DNA of 11,962 nucleotides from Actinomycetota bacterium (lineage in GTDB: Bacteria; Actinomycetota; Actinomycetes; Streptosporangiales; Streptosporangiaceae): NCBI GenBank assembly GCA_003168295.1, contig PMST01000682.1, forward strand, positions 1-11,962. The letters are read 5' to 3'. The notes under the pieces were generated by a model. It did no database searches. It had not been told where the DNA came from and saw only the letters and a program-made list of their open reading frames with translations. This document shows, in pieces, positions 6,427 to 11,962 of this stretch; the first letter of the stretch is position 1, and each line of letters begins with the position of its first letter. The position numbers were made by a program, and so were the translations under genes.

Positions 6427-6802
6427 GATTCCTCCAGTAGGCCCAGCATTGCGTTGGTCATCGCGTCCGGGCTGCGCTTGAGCGCCGCCTTGTCGTGGGC
6501 CCGCACCGCGTCCTTCGGATCGGCGAAGTGACCAGGTACTTGTTCGTGCCGTCGAGGCGGATCTGCGCCTGCCATAGCTTCCGACGCTTGTCCCAGCAGA
6601 CCCTTGAAGCCCGACGCGTCGTCATGGCTGAGGCCCATCCGCCGCTGCGCCCGGGCCATGTTGGCGCTCTTTTCCTCCTCAGCTGGCGCGGGCGCTGGGC
6701 CGCGCTGCGACTGGTGGCCTGCTTCTGACCGCACGGTCCTCGCGCAGCGCCTCGGCCATCGCGTCCTTGCTGATCGGTGAGCGACCGCTGGCGCTTGGCC
6801 AT
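6423..6802 (-). pseudogene. Decayed AP2/ERF-like DNA-binding domain gene with several frameshifts
   Basis: An AP2-like domain can be pieced together from two frames. SGFKG is in the frame that ends at 6423. CWDKRRKLWQAQIRLDGTN and KYL are in the frame starting at ATG 6802. GHFADPKDAVRAHDKAAL is back in the first frame. Bacterial AP2 domains have SGyrGV.w.k..gkWrA.I...gk...LG.F...eeAa.AyD.AA, so the match is clear. Losing two bases after AAGGG and one G in CTGGTCAC would explain the two shifts, which cancel. The 5' part also jumps frames (MAKRQRS, then SPISKDAMAEALRED, then RSEAGHQSQR). The only unbroken frame (6423-6734, 103 codons) keeps both flanks but scrambles the domain centre. The intact 3' end overlaps the lipoprotein start, so the two were probably one operon. 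Such domains often accompany HNH homing nucleases or integrases; none is visible here. Confidence 0.7.
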
Positions 6803-7085
6803 TTCCGCCGACCGGTCAAGTGCTTTCTACGGTGCTTTGTAGGCTCAGCTTGCCTAGCGGGAGTGGCGGCGCGGTTCGCCGCGCGGTTGCACTCTGGTTG
6901 CAGCCGCTCCTGCCTGATCGAACACAGGATTGTCTCGCAAACGATGAACGTGCAGTACCAGCCGCTACTCATCCAGCTTCACGCAGTCGCCCGCGGCGAT
7001 GACGGCACTATGCGCACTCAGACCGAGTGCGGGCGACCGTGACGGCTGCCTCTGGGGCCCGTTCTGGCATTTCCCTGAGCTGCGA
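6803..7085. other. Intergenic stretch upstream of the AP2 remnant
   Basis: No convincing gene is visible in about 280 bases. It contains a 12-bp tandem repeat GTGCTTTsTAsG at 6820-6831 and 6832-6843 (10 of 12 identical). It also has a GCGCGG-TTCG-CCGCGC hairpin at 6869-6884. Third-position bias is absent in every frame. It separates the amidohydrolase 3' end from the AP2/lipoprotein unit and may contain their promoter, but I see no clear -35/-10 pair. Confidence 0.5.
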
Positions 7086-8807
7086 TTATCCCATCTCAGG
7101 TGTGTTGACAAACGTTACCGTTCCGCCCGCGACCGTCATCACGACCGAGGTGTTGCCGATGTCACGGGCCGGGATGGCGTACAGGTCCTGGTCGAGCACG
7201 GCCAGGTCGGCCACCATACCCGGGAGGAGCTGGCCGGCCACGTCCTCCTCGTGGTTCACCCAGGCGACCCCGGTGGTGAACGCGGCGATCGCGGCGTCGA
7301 GGGTGATCGCCTGATCGGGCATGAACGGGTTCTCGCATTCCGGTTCTCCCTGCCGGCCGAGGCGCTCGGATAGGACCCGGTTGACCGCGACGTGAATCTC
7401 CTGCAGCGGGTCCGCGCTCGACACCGGCCAGTCGCTGCCGAACGCGATCCGCGTGCCCGCTGCGGCCAGCGAGCCGATCTGGTACTGCCAGGCGGTCCGC
7501 TCGGCGCCGACGAACGGGATGGTCAGCTCCTCCATCTGCGGCTCCGCGCACGCCCAGAGCGGCTGGAAGTTGGCCACCGCGTCGAGCGCGGCGAACCGGC
7601 CCATGTCCCCAGGCGCGATGAACTGCAGGTGCGCCAGGTGGTGCCGGGCGGCCCGGCGCGGCCCGGCCGGGAGCGCCGCCAGCGCGTCCAGGGCAGTGCT
7701 GACCGCCTGGTCGCCGATGGCGTGGAAGTGCAGCTGGAATCCCTCCGCGGCCAGCCGCCTGGTGATCTCACCCAGCGCCTCCGGTTCGAGGAACAGCCGC
7801 CCCCGGTGATCGCCGGGATGGCCGTCCCGGTCCAGGTAGGGCGCCGACATGGCGGCAGTGAACGTCTCGCACACGCCGTCGAGCATCAGCTTGACCGTGC
7901 CCGCCCGGAACCCCCCGCCGCTCCCCATCGCGCCGCTCCCCATCGCGCCGGCGGCCTGCTCGCGCCGGGCCAGCAGGTCGTCGATCTGGCCCAGACCGCG
8001 GCTGCGGTCCCACCACAGGGCGCCGACGACATGGCTGTTGAGCATGCCGTAGTCGGCGGCCATGAGGTAGGTGTCGAACGCGTCGGGGATGCCGAGCTCG
8101 CCCGCCGCGCCGACGCAGGCGTCCTGGAACCTGGTGATCCCCAGCGAGTGCAGGTGGGTCTGCCCGGCCAGCAGCCCCGCGATGAGCTCGGCCGGATCAG
8201 GCGCCGGAACGTGCGCCGCGACCAGCCGCATGGCCCCGTCGTGCAGTACCCCGGTGGGCCGCCCGGCGTGGTCGCGCTCGATCCGCCCGTCGACCGGGTC
8301 GGGCGTCCTTTCGTCGATGCCCGCGAGCGTGAGCGCGACGGTGTTCACCCATCCGCTGTGGTGGTCCCGGTTCGGCAGGAAGGCCGGCCGCCCCTCGGTC
8401 ACGGCGTCCAGATCCGCCGCCGTCGGCAGCCCGCCGGGGAAAGCCGACATGGTCCAGCCGCCGCCCAGCACCCACGCGCGCTCAGGCAACGCCGAACAGT
8501 AGTCGCTGACCGCGGCCAGGCACTCGTGCCTGGTCCGCAGGCCCACCAGGTTGCAGCGCAGGCTCTCCAGCCCGCCGGCCACCGCGTGCACATGCGCGTC
8601 GCCGAAGGCAGGCAGCGCGAGCCGCCCGCGCAGGTCAACGACCCGGGTCCGGCGGCCGGTCAGCTCCCTGATCTCGTCATCGCTACCGATGGCCTGGATC
8701 AGCCCGCCCCGGACCGCCAGCGCCGAGACGAACCCGGACGGATGCGCGGGCGTGCGAATCCTCCCGCCGGCCAAGACCAGATCAGCCTCGCTGCCGCCCA
8801 CCGCCAT
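7086..8807 (-). CDS. YtcJ-like amidohydrolase (amidohydrolase family 3)
   Basis: This 573-residue protein has the family 3 amidohydrolase layout. An N-terminal composite domain (ADLVLAGGRIRT, VVDLRGRLALPAFGD) leads into the metal motif HVH (72-74). Then come PAFLPNRDHHSGWVNTVAL, TGVLHDGAMRL, SLGITRFQDACVG, a His motif FQLHFHAIGDQAVSTALDAL, the Asp motif IAFGSDWPVSSADPLQEI, and the C-terminal strands VADLAVLDQDLYAI. The metal-site motifs appear intact, so an active metal-dependent hydrolase is likely. Substrates in this family (N-substituted formamides, amides) are mostly unknown. ATG 8807 has AGGGGG about 10 bases upstream. Near residue 290 a 15-bp tandem repeat duplicates the peptide GAMGS. 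The gene is divergent from erm, with 187 bases between the two starts. Confidence 0.9.
   Translation of the reverse strand: MAVGGSEADLVLAGGRIRTPAHPSGFVSALAVRGGLIQAIGSDDEIRELTGRRTRVVDLRGRLALPAFGDAHVHAVAGGLESLRCNLVGLRTRHECLAAVSDYCSALPERAWVLGGGWTMSAFPGGLPTAADLDAVTEGRPAFLPNRDHHSGWVNTVALTLAGIDERTPDPVDGRIERDHAGRPTGVLHDGAMRLVAAHVPAPDPAELIAGLLAGQTHLHSLGITRFQDACVGAAGELGIPDAFDTYLMAADYGMLNSHVVGALWWDRSRGLGQIDDLLARREQAAGAMGSGAMGSGGGFRAGTVKLMLDGVCETFTAAMSAPYLDRDGHPGDHRGRLFLEPEALGEITRRLAAEGFQLHFHAIGDQAVSTALDALAALPAGPRRAARHHLAHLQFIAPGDMGRFAALDAVANFQPLWACAEPQMEELTIPFVGAERTAWQYQIGSLAAAGTRIAFGSDWPVSSADPLQEIHVAVNRVLSERLGRQGEPECENPFMPDQAITLDAAIAAFTTGVAWVNHEEDVAGQLLPGMVADLAVLDQDLYAIPARDIGNTSVVMTVAGGTVTFVNTPEMG
7916..7950. 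repeat. 15-bp in-frame tandem repeat inside the amidohydrolase gene
   Basis: The unit CGCCGCTCCCCATCG occurs at 7916-7930 and 7931-7945, followed by a partial CGCCG. On the coding strand it encodes repeated Gly-Ala-Met-Gly-Ser in a probable surface loop. It is in frame and consistent with recent slippage. Confidence 0.85.
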
Positions 8808-8855
8808 AACGCCGCACCCCCTCGCCTCGTCGATGCCGCCAACCTAGCAATCCAT

Positions 8856-8876
8856 GCAGGCGTCCCCGCCGCCTGC
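8856..8876. repeat. 7-bp inverted repeat in the amidohydrolase/erm gap
   Basis: GCAGGCG (8856-8862) pairs with CGCCTGC (8870-8876) over a 7-base loop. It lies 49 bases upstream of the amidohydrolase start. It could be an operator or leader hairpin; nothing more can be said. Confidence 0.3.
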
Positions 8877-8923
8877 CGCTTAACCCGCCGCTCACCCCGC
8901 CGCCCGGTAGTAAGGTGTCCCGG

Positions 8924-8966
8924 AAATTAGCTTGCCCGGACTGACCAGGGAAGCTACGGTCGCCGG
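8924..8966 (+). promoter_or_regulatory. erm promoter with AT-rich box, WhiB7-like architecture
   Basis: A -35 hexamer TTGCCC (8932-8937) and a -10 TACGGT (8955-8960) are separated by exactly 17 bases. Immediately upstream of the -35, across GC (8930-8931), is AAATTA (8924-8929), an AT-only hexamer in very GC-rich DNA. WhiB7-activated promoters have an AT-rich element bound by its AT-hook just upstream of the -35, and mycobacterial erm(37) is a WhiB7 target. The -10 ends six bases before an ATG at 8967, so the transcript may begin at that ATG. Confidence 0.55.
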
Positions 8967-9047
8967 ATGAACTGCTTCATGGCAATAGTTCGTCGTGCCC
9001 GTCTCCGGGCCGTCGCGTCGGCTCTGGGGATGGCACCGGCTCGCTGA
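8967..9047 (+). CDS. Candidate 26-codon leader ORF overlapping the erm start
   Basis: ATG at 8967 lies six bases after the proposed erm -10, so it could be read from a leaderless mRNA. It encodes 26 residues starting MNCFMAIVRRARLR and ends at TGA 9045-9047, overlapping the first 53 bases of erm in another frame. Residues 12-14 are Arg-Leu-Arg, a basic-X-basic pattern known to stall macrolide-bound ribosomes in leader peptides such as ErmDL. Against this, most of the ORF overlaps erm coding sequence, so it may be accidental. A ribosome stalled there would also cover the erm GTG. It is a candidate only. Confidence 0.3.
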   Translation: MNCFMAIVRRARLRAVASALGMAPAR

Positions 9048-9531
9048 CGACTGGGCCGCACGTATCGTCGCGGAAGCCGGCGTCCGTCCGGGTGAGCTCG
9101 TGTTCGACATCGGCGCCGGCGAGGGCGCGCTGACCGCGCACCTGATCCGGGCCGGAGCCCGGGTCGTCGCCGTCGAGCTGCACCCCGGCCGGGCCGCGCG
9201 GCTAGCTGCTCGCTTCCCGCAAGCTACGGTGGTCCGCGCCGACGTACGGGACCTGCGGCTGCCGCTCCGGCCGTTCCGCGTCGTCGCCAGCCCGCCCTAC
9301 GCGATCACGGCCAGCCTGCTCGCCCTGCTGCTCGCGCCAGGCACCCGGCTGATCGCCGCCGATCTGGTGCTGCAGCGCGCCGTCGTGCGCAAGTACGCCG
9401 ACGGTTCCGCCCCCGGCACCGCCCGCTGGGCGCGCACCTTCCGCGCCCGCCCCGGCTTGCCCGTTCCCCGGCACGCCTTCCGCCCGCCTCCGCGCGTCGA
9501 CTCCGCCGTCCTGGTCCTCCGCCGCCGCTAG
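8995..9531 (+). CDS. erm: Erm(37)-like 23S rRNA adenine N6-methyltransferase
   Basis: This 178-residue SAM-dependent methyltransferase closely resembles mycobacterial Erm(37), which modifies 23S rRNA around A2058 and gives macrolide-lincosamide-streptogramin resistance. Matching blocks are SRRLWGWHRLADDWAARIV (8-25), motif I VFDIGAGEGALT (36-47), VAVELHP (58-64), RADVRDL (81-87), motif IV SPPYAI (99-104), AADLVLQRAVVRKYA and the C-terminus FRPPPRVDSAVLVLRRR. Like Erm(37) it is short and lacks the usual C-terminal helical domain. Motif IV has Ser99 where Erm proteins normally have Asn, which could affect catalysis. The start is fixed: an in-frame TAG at 8986-8988 precedes GTG 8995, the first possible start. 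No Shine-Dalgarno is visible, so initiation is unusual. It converges on the MFS gene 27 bases downstream. Confidence 0.88.
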   Translation: MPVSGPSRRLWGWHRLADDWAARIVAEAGVRPGELVFDIGAGEGALTAHLIRAGARVVAVELHPGRAARLAARFPQATVVRADVRDLRLPLRPFRVVASPPYAITASLLALLLAPGTRLIAADLVLQRAVVRKYADGSAPGTARWARTFRARPGLPVPRHAFRPPPRVDSAVLVLRRR

Positions 9532-9558
9532 GCTCTTGGCTGGGCGGTCAGCGCGCCA

Positions 9559-10828
9559 TCACGCGGCCTCCGATCCGGGCGAGTCGGGCCAGCGGCGGCC
9601 CTCGGTCCAGTATTTGTCGATGTGCTCCAGCGGGCGGCCCTTGGTCTCAGGCACGAAGCGCCAGACGAAGATGATGGCCAGGCCGGCGAAGATCGCGTAG
9701 ATCCAGAACGTCCAGGGCTTGCCGACGGCGCCGATCAGCGACAGGAACGTGACGGTGATGAGCAGGTTCGCGCTCCAGTTGGAGACCGTAGCGGCGCTGG
9801 CGCCGACCCCGCGCAGCTGGTTCGGGAACACCTCGGCGCTTCTTGCGGCCTATGATGTCGACAACCGCGATGGCAGGGAACACGAACACGAACAAGACCG
9901 CGCCGACGTACATCGTCGGCAGCAGCGGGTTGCCGGTCACGCCCGCATAGCCGAAGATCGTCGGCGTGTAAAACAGCACGGTGTTCGGGCCGACGAACTG
10001 CTGGAAGACGGCCAGGCCGGCGCCGGCGATCAGGGCGCCGCGCAGCCCTGGGCGAAGAAGCTGGCGCCACGATGTGCCGGAGCTTTCTTCCACGTTGCTG
10101 TGCAGAAGCTCCATCTCCTGCTCCTTGTGCTGCGGGTCGATCCGCTCGACGACCGCGTCGGCGTCGTCCCACCGGCCCTGCATAGCCAGCCAGCGCGGCG
10201 AGTGCGACATCTTCAGCATCCCGGCCGCTAGGACCACGGCGGGCACGACGGCGGCGGCGAACATGGGGCGCCAGCCCCAGCCGGCCGAGTCAAACGCGAA
10301 GTCCAGCACATACGACACCAGGATCCCGAAGGAGATCGCGAGCTGCTGCAAGATCACCAGGCCGCCGCGGATGCTAACCGGGGCGAGTTCCGCGATGTAG
10401 ATCGGCACCACCAGGGAGGAGGCGCCGACGGCGATCCCGGTCAGGATGCGGAACGCGAGGAACGACCCCAGGTCCCAGGAGATTGACGTCAGGATCGCCC
10501 CGATGCCGTACAGCACCGCCATCGTCAGCAGCGTGTACCGGCGGCTTATCCGGTTGGCCAGCGGGCCGCCGAAGAGCCCGCCGATGACCGCGCCGATCAG
10601 CACGGCCGCCACGGCCAGTTCCTCGGTCCCGCTGCTCAGCTGGAATGCGCTCTTCAGCAGGTTCTCGGCCCCGCTGATGACGCCGATGTCGTAGCCGAAC
10701 AGCATCCCGCCGATCGCCGCGATCGCGCTGACCAGATACGTGTAACGAGGGGTCTCGCGCACGGCTGCCCAGGAGAAGCGGACGTTCGTTTCACCTGACG
10801 CCTCGTCGCGTCGACGGTCTTCGGCCAT
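9559..10828 (-). pseudogene. Sugar-porter family MFS transporter with internal deletion and frameshift
   Basis: Residues 1-330 from ATG 10828 follow the sugar porter family: GGMLFGYDIGVISGAE, the loop NRISRRYTLL, PIYIAELAPVSIRGGLVILQQ, SPRWLAMQGR, QQFVGPNTVLFYTPTIF and VVDIIGRKK. After that the frame becomes nonsense to a stop at about 9647. The shifted frame carries the true 3' end: AEVFPNQLRGVGASAATVSNW, TFWIYAIFAGLAIIFVWRF and VPETKGRPLEHIDKYW, stopping at 9559. In intact relatives about 60-75 residues (roughly TM8 to TM10) separate the GRK and E.FP..RG motifs; here they touch. So a deletion plus a frameshift at about 9837-9842 removed several membrane helices. As read, the transporter cannot be functional. 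Upstream LacI-type operators suggest the original gene was sugar-regulated. An assembly error is the main alternative. Confidence 0.85.
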
Positions 10829-10901
10829 TGCCTTCGCCTGCTTCCTCAGATCCGCCGGAGCAGCGGAAGGGTCACGGCAAGCTCCATATCTCGCCTGCTG
10901 T

Positions 10902-10942
10902 CCCGGATTGTTAGCGTTAAACCCGGATTGTTAGCGCTAACA
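10902..10942. promoter_or_regulatory. Twin LacI/GalR-type operators in a 20-bp direct repeat
   Basis: TGTTAGCGCTAACA (10929-10942) is a perfect 14-bp palindrome with the central CG of LacI-family operators. A second, imperfect copy TGTTAGCGTTAAAC is at 10909-10922. Both sit in a direct repeat, CCCGGATTGTTAGCGYTAA, at 10902-10920 and 10922-10940 (one mismatch), with a 20-bp period that puts the sites on nearly the same DNA face. They lie 80-115 bases upstream of the sugar-porter start, so sugar-responsive control of that gene is likely. No LacI-family gene is in the window. Confidence 0.75.
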
Positions 10943-11200
10943 GGCCCGCGAGCCCGGGGCACGGGCATCGATGCCTGACCCGATCGGCTGCCCGGGGCGG
11001 CCGGGTTCCGCCTGCTCGGCGTTGAGCATCTATCCGGTGCCCCGCCGGGCCACCTCAGCCTCGTATCGCGTGCGTTCCAGCCTGGTGTAGCGTGTCGGAT
11101 GGATCGCCCGACCTGGCGGGCGCCATCGCAGTGGAGGTCACGGCAAACGCCGATACGGGGGAGCGCCACCCCGGAGGAACCGTCCCCTAAAACCGACATT

Positions 11201-11206
11201 AGGGAG
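11201..11206 (+). promoter_or_regulatory. Ribosome binding site of pgl
   Basis: AGGGAG lies four bases before the ATG at 11211. It is the only good Shine-Dalgarno sequence near this start and fixes it. Confidence 0.7.
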
Positions 11207-11210
11207 CGAC

Positions 11211-11867
11211 ATGCACCACGAACTCCAGACTCTCGCCGATCCCGATGCCGTAGCTCGGGCCGGCGCGGTCTTCGTGGCCGAGCGCGCCCGCGCCGCGGTT
11301 GCGGCCAACGGCAGCTTCCACTTCGCGGTCAGCGGCGGGCACACCCCCTGGGCCATGTTCGCCGAGCTGGCGTCGGAGACGGTCCCGTGGGACGCGACCG
11401 TCATCTACCAGGTGGATGAGCGCGTGGCTCCGCCCGATGACCCCGACCGGAACCTGACCCACCTCACCAAGGCGCTGGGCTCGGCCCCGGCGCAGGTGCG
11501 GCCCATGCCGGTCAACGAAAGCGATCTGGTGGCCGCGGCCGGCAGCTACGCGGCCTTGCTGCCCGAGCGCTTCGATCTTGTCCATCTGGGTCTTGGCCCC
11601 GACGGGCACACCGCCTCGCTGGTACCGGGCGATCCGGTCCTGTCGGTCACCGATCGCCTGGTCGCCCTCACCCAGCCGTACCAGGGGCGGGTGCGGATGA
11701 CGCTGACCTACCCGGCGCTGGCGCGGGCCCGGCAGATCCTCTGGCTGGTCACCGGCGAGGACAAGAAGGTACCACTGGCCAGGCTCCTGGCCGGCGATAC
11801 GACGATCCCGGCGGGCCGCGTCGAGGCCGCCGCCTCCCTGGTGATGGCCGACCGTACGGCGACCTGA
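11211..11867 (+). CDS. pgl: 6-phosphogluconolactonase
   Basis: This 218-residue protein of the Pgl/DevB (glucosamine-6-phosphate isomerase-like) family hydrolyses 6-phosphogluconolactone to 6-phosphogluconate in the oxidative pentose phosphate pathway, in the cytoplasm. Diagnostic blocks are SGGHTPWAMF (41-50), the phosphate/active-site region VDERVAPPDDPDRN (68-81) and LGLGPDGHTASLVPGDPVL (about 126-144). The C-terminal VTGEDKKVPLARLLAGD and IPAGRV are also typical. The length is a little short for the family but no motif is missing. In many actinobacteria pgl follows zwf and opcA; here it stands alone after an intergenic region and is followed by a HAD phosphatase gene 46 bases downstream, probably on the same transcript. 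Confidence 0.93.
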   Translation: MHHELQTLADPDAVARAGAVFVAERARAAVAANGSFHFAVSGGHTPWAMFAELASETVPWDATVIYQVDERVAPPDDPDRNLTHLTKALGSAPAQVRPMPVNESDLVAAAGSYAALLPERFDLVHLGLGPDGHTASLVPGDPVLSVTDRLVALTQPYQGRVRMTLTYPALARARQILWLVTGEDKKVPLARLLAGDTTIPAGRVEAAASLVMADRTAT

Positions 11868-11913
11868 GCTGCTGACCGCACCGGACCAACTGCCGAACCA
11901 AACTGGAGGCACC

Positions 11914-11962
11914 GTGGCCGCACCCATTCGACTGTTCCTCGCCGACGTCGACGGCACGCTGG
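11914..11962 (+). CDS. HAD-superfamily hydrolase, N-terminal fragment (3' truncated by window)
   Basis: GTG at 11914 has a strong GGAGG (11905-11909) four bases upstream. The 16 visible residues end LFLADVDGTL, the catalytic HAD motif I (DxDGT) with the nucleophile Asp. Position near the N-terminus suits a Cof-type or similar phosphatase. The rest lies outside the window, so the subfamily cannot be given. It is probably co-transcribed with pgl. Confidence 0.8.
   Translation, partial: MAAPIRLFLADVDGTL

Larger units (their letters stand above)
10829..11210. other. Intergenic region between the MFS gene and pgl
   Basis: This 382-base divergent intergenic region holds the twin LacI-type operator repeat (10902-10942) and the pgl ribosome binding site. 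I see no convincing gene. A long minus-strand frame across it (10846-11199) has no recognisable protein and reads straight through the operators. No secure -35/-10 pair was found for either flanking gene. Confidence 0.6.

Noticed and set aside
6869..6884. GCGCGG-TTCG-CCGCGC hairpin as a terminator for the amidohydrolase
   Set aside because: It lies about 200 bases past the amidohydrolase stop and has no U-tract; kept only as a noted hairpin.
6995..7085. Minus-strand short frame ending in a plausible C-terminus just past the amidohydrolase stop
   Set aside because: Only about 30 codons, no start or motif, and nothing joins it to a gene; insufficient evidence.
7392..8930. Long plus-strand open frame opposite the amidohydrolase
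   Set aside because: It is rich in Arg, Gln and Pro with no recognisable domain and is fully explained by the high-GC minus-strand gene, whose motifs are intact.
8951..9230. AAGCTACGGT occurs at 8951-8960 (promoter) and 9221-9230 (inside erm)
   Set aside because: A single 10-mer repeat with different flanks; the second copy has no -35 at the right distance. Most likely chance.
10846..11199. Minus-strand 117-codon frame upstream of the MFS gene
   Set aside because: No recognisable protein, no ribosome binding site, and it runs through the twin LacI operators.
11099..11419. Plus-strand 106-codon frame over the pgl start
   Set aside because: Overlaps most of the N-terminal half of pgl in another frame and shows no motifs; pgl has the strong ribosome binding site.
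1..11962. tRNA, rRNA, CRISPR array, complete insertion sequence or attachment-site pair
   Set aside because: None was seen by eye on either strand; no regularly spaced repeats of CRISPR size and no transposase or integrase motif. A covariance-model search could not be run.

Overview
The window is high-GC DNA (strong G/C preference at third codon positions, GTG starts) from an actinobacterium. The evidence for that is a DUF222/HNH 13E12-type protein, a CGNR/ABATE regulator, an MSMEG_1061-type PPOX flavoprotein, an Erm(37)-like methyltransferase and apparently leaderless promoters. It looks like an accessory or mixed chromosomal region, with no rRNA, tRNA, CRISPR array or complete insertion sequence seen.

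Layout, left to right. (1) A 5'-truncated DUF222-HNH gene (+) converges on a kinase-like gene (-) that has lost its P-loop. (2) A SnoaL/NTF2-like gene (+) converges on an arginase-superfamily gene (-), with the stop codons directly touching. (3) That arginase gene is divergent from a CGNR zinc-finger regulator (+). The 109-bp gap holds four evenly spaced alternating GTAACG half-sites and a probable leaderless promoter. (4) The CGNR gene converges, again with touching stop codons, on a PPK2 > PPOX flavoprotein operon (-). (5) Upstream of PPK2 lie strong tandem hairpins, a lipoprotein gene with a likely 3' frameshift, and a decayed AP2-domain gene whose stop overlaps the lipoprotein start. (6) A YtcJ-like amidohydrolase (-) is divergent from an Erm(37)-like rRNA methyltransferase (+). 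The erm promoter resembles WhiB7-controlled promoters and is followed by a small overlapping ORF. (7) A sugar-porter MFS gene (-) carries an internal deletion plus frameshift; upstream are two LacI-type operator copies in a 20-bp-period direct repeat. (8) A 6-phosphogluconolactonase gene (+) is followed by the first 16 codons of a HAD phosphatase gene.

How the genes fit together. PPK2 and the PPOX protein are probably co-transcribed. pgl (pentose phosphate pathway) and the HAD gene probably form another transcript. The erm gene is a plausible intrinsic macrolide-lincosamide-streptogramin resistance gene under drug-responsive control. The MFS gene looks like a formerly LacI-regulated sugar transporter.

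Several genes (AP2 remnant, lipoprotein 3' end, MFS gene) have lost reading frame, some of them at short G runs. Either the region is decaying or the assembly has indel errors; raw reads would decide. I did not find a clear new multi-gene defence or biosynthetic system. The most interesting signals are the erm control region, the half-site array between the arginase and CGNR genes, the tandem hairpins, and the broken AP2 domain.
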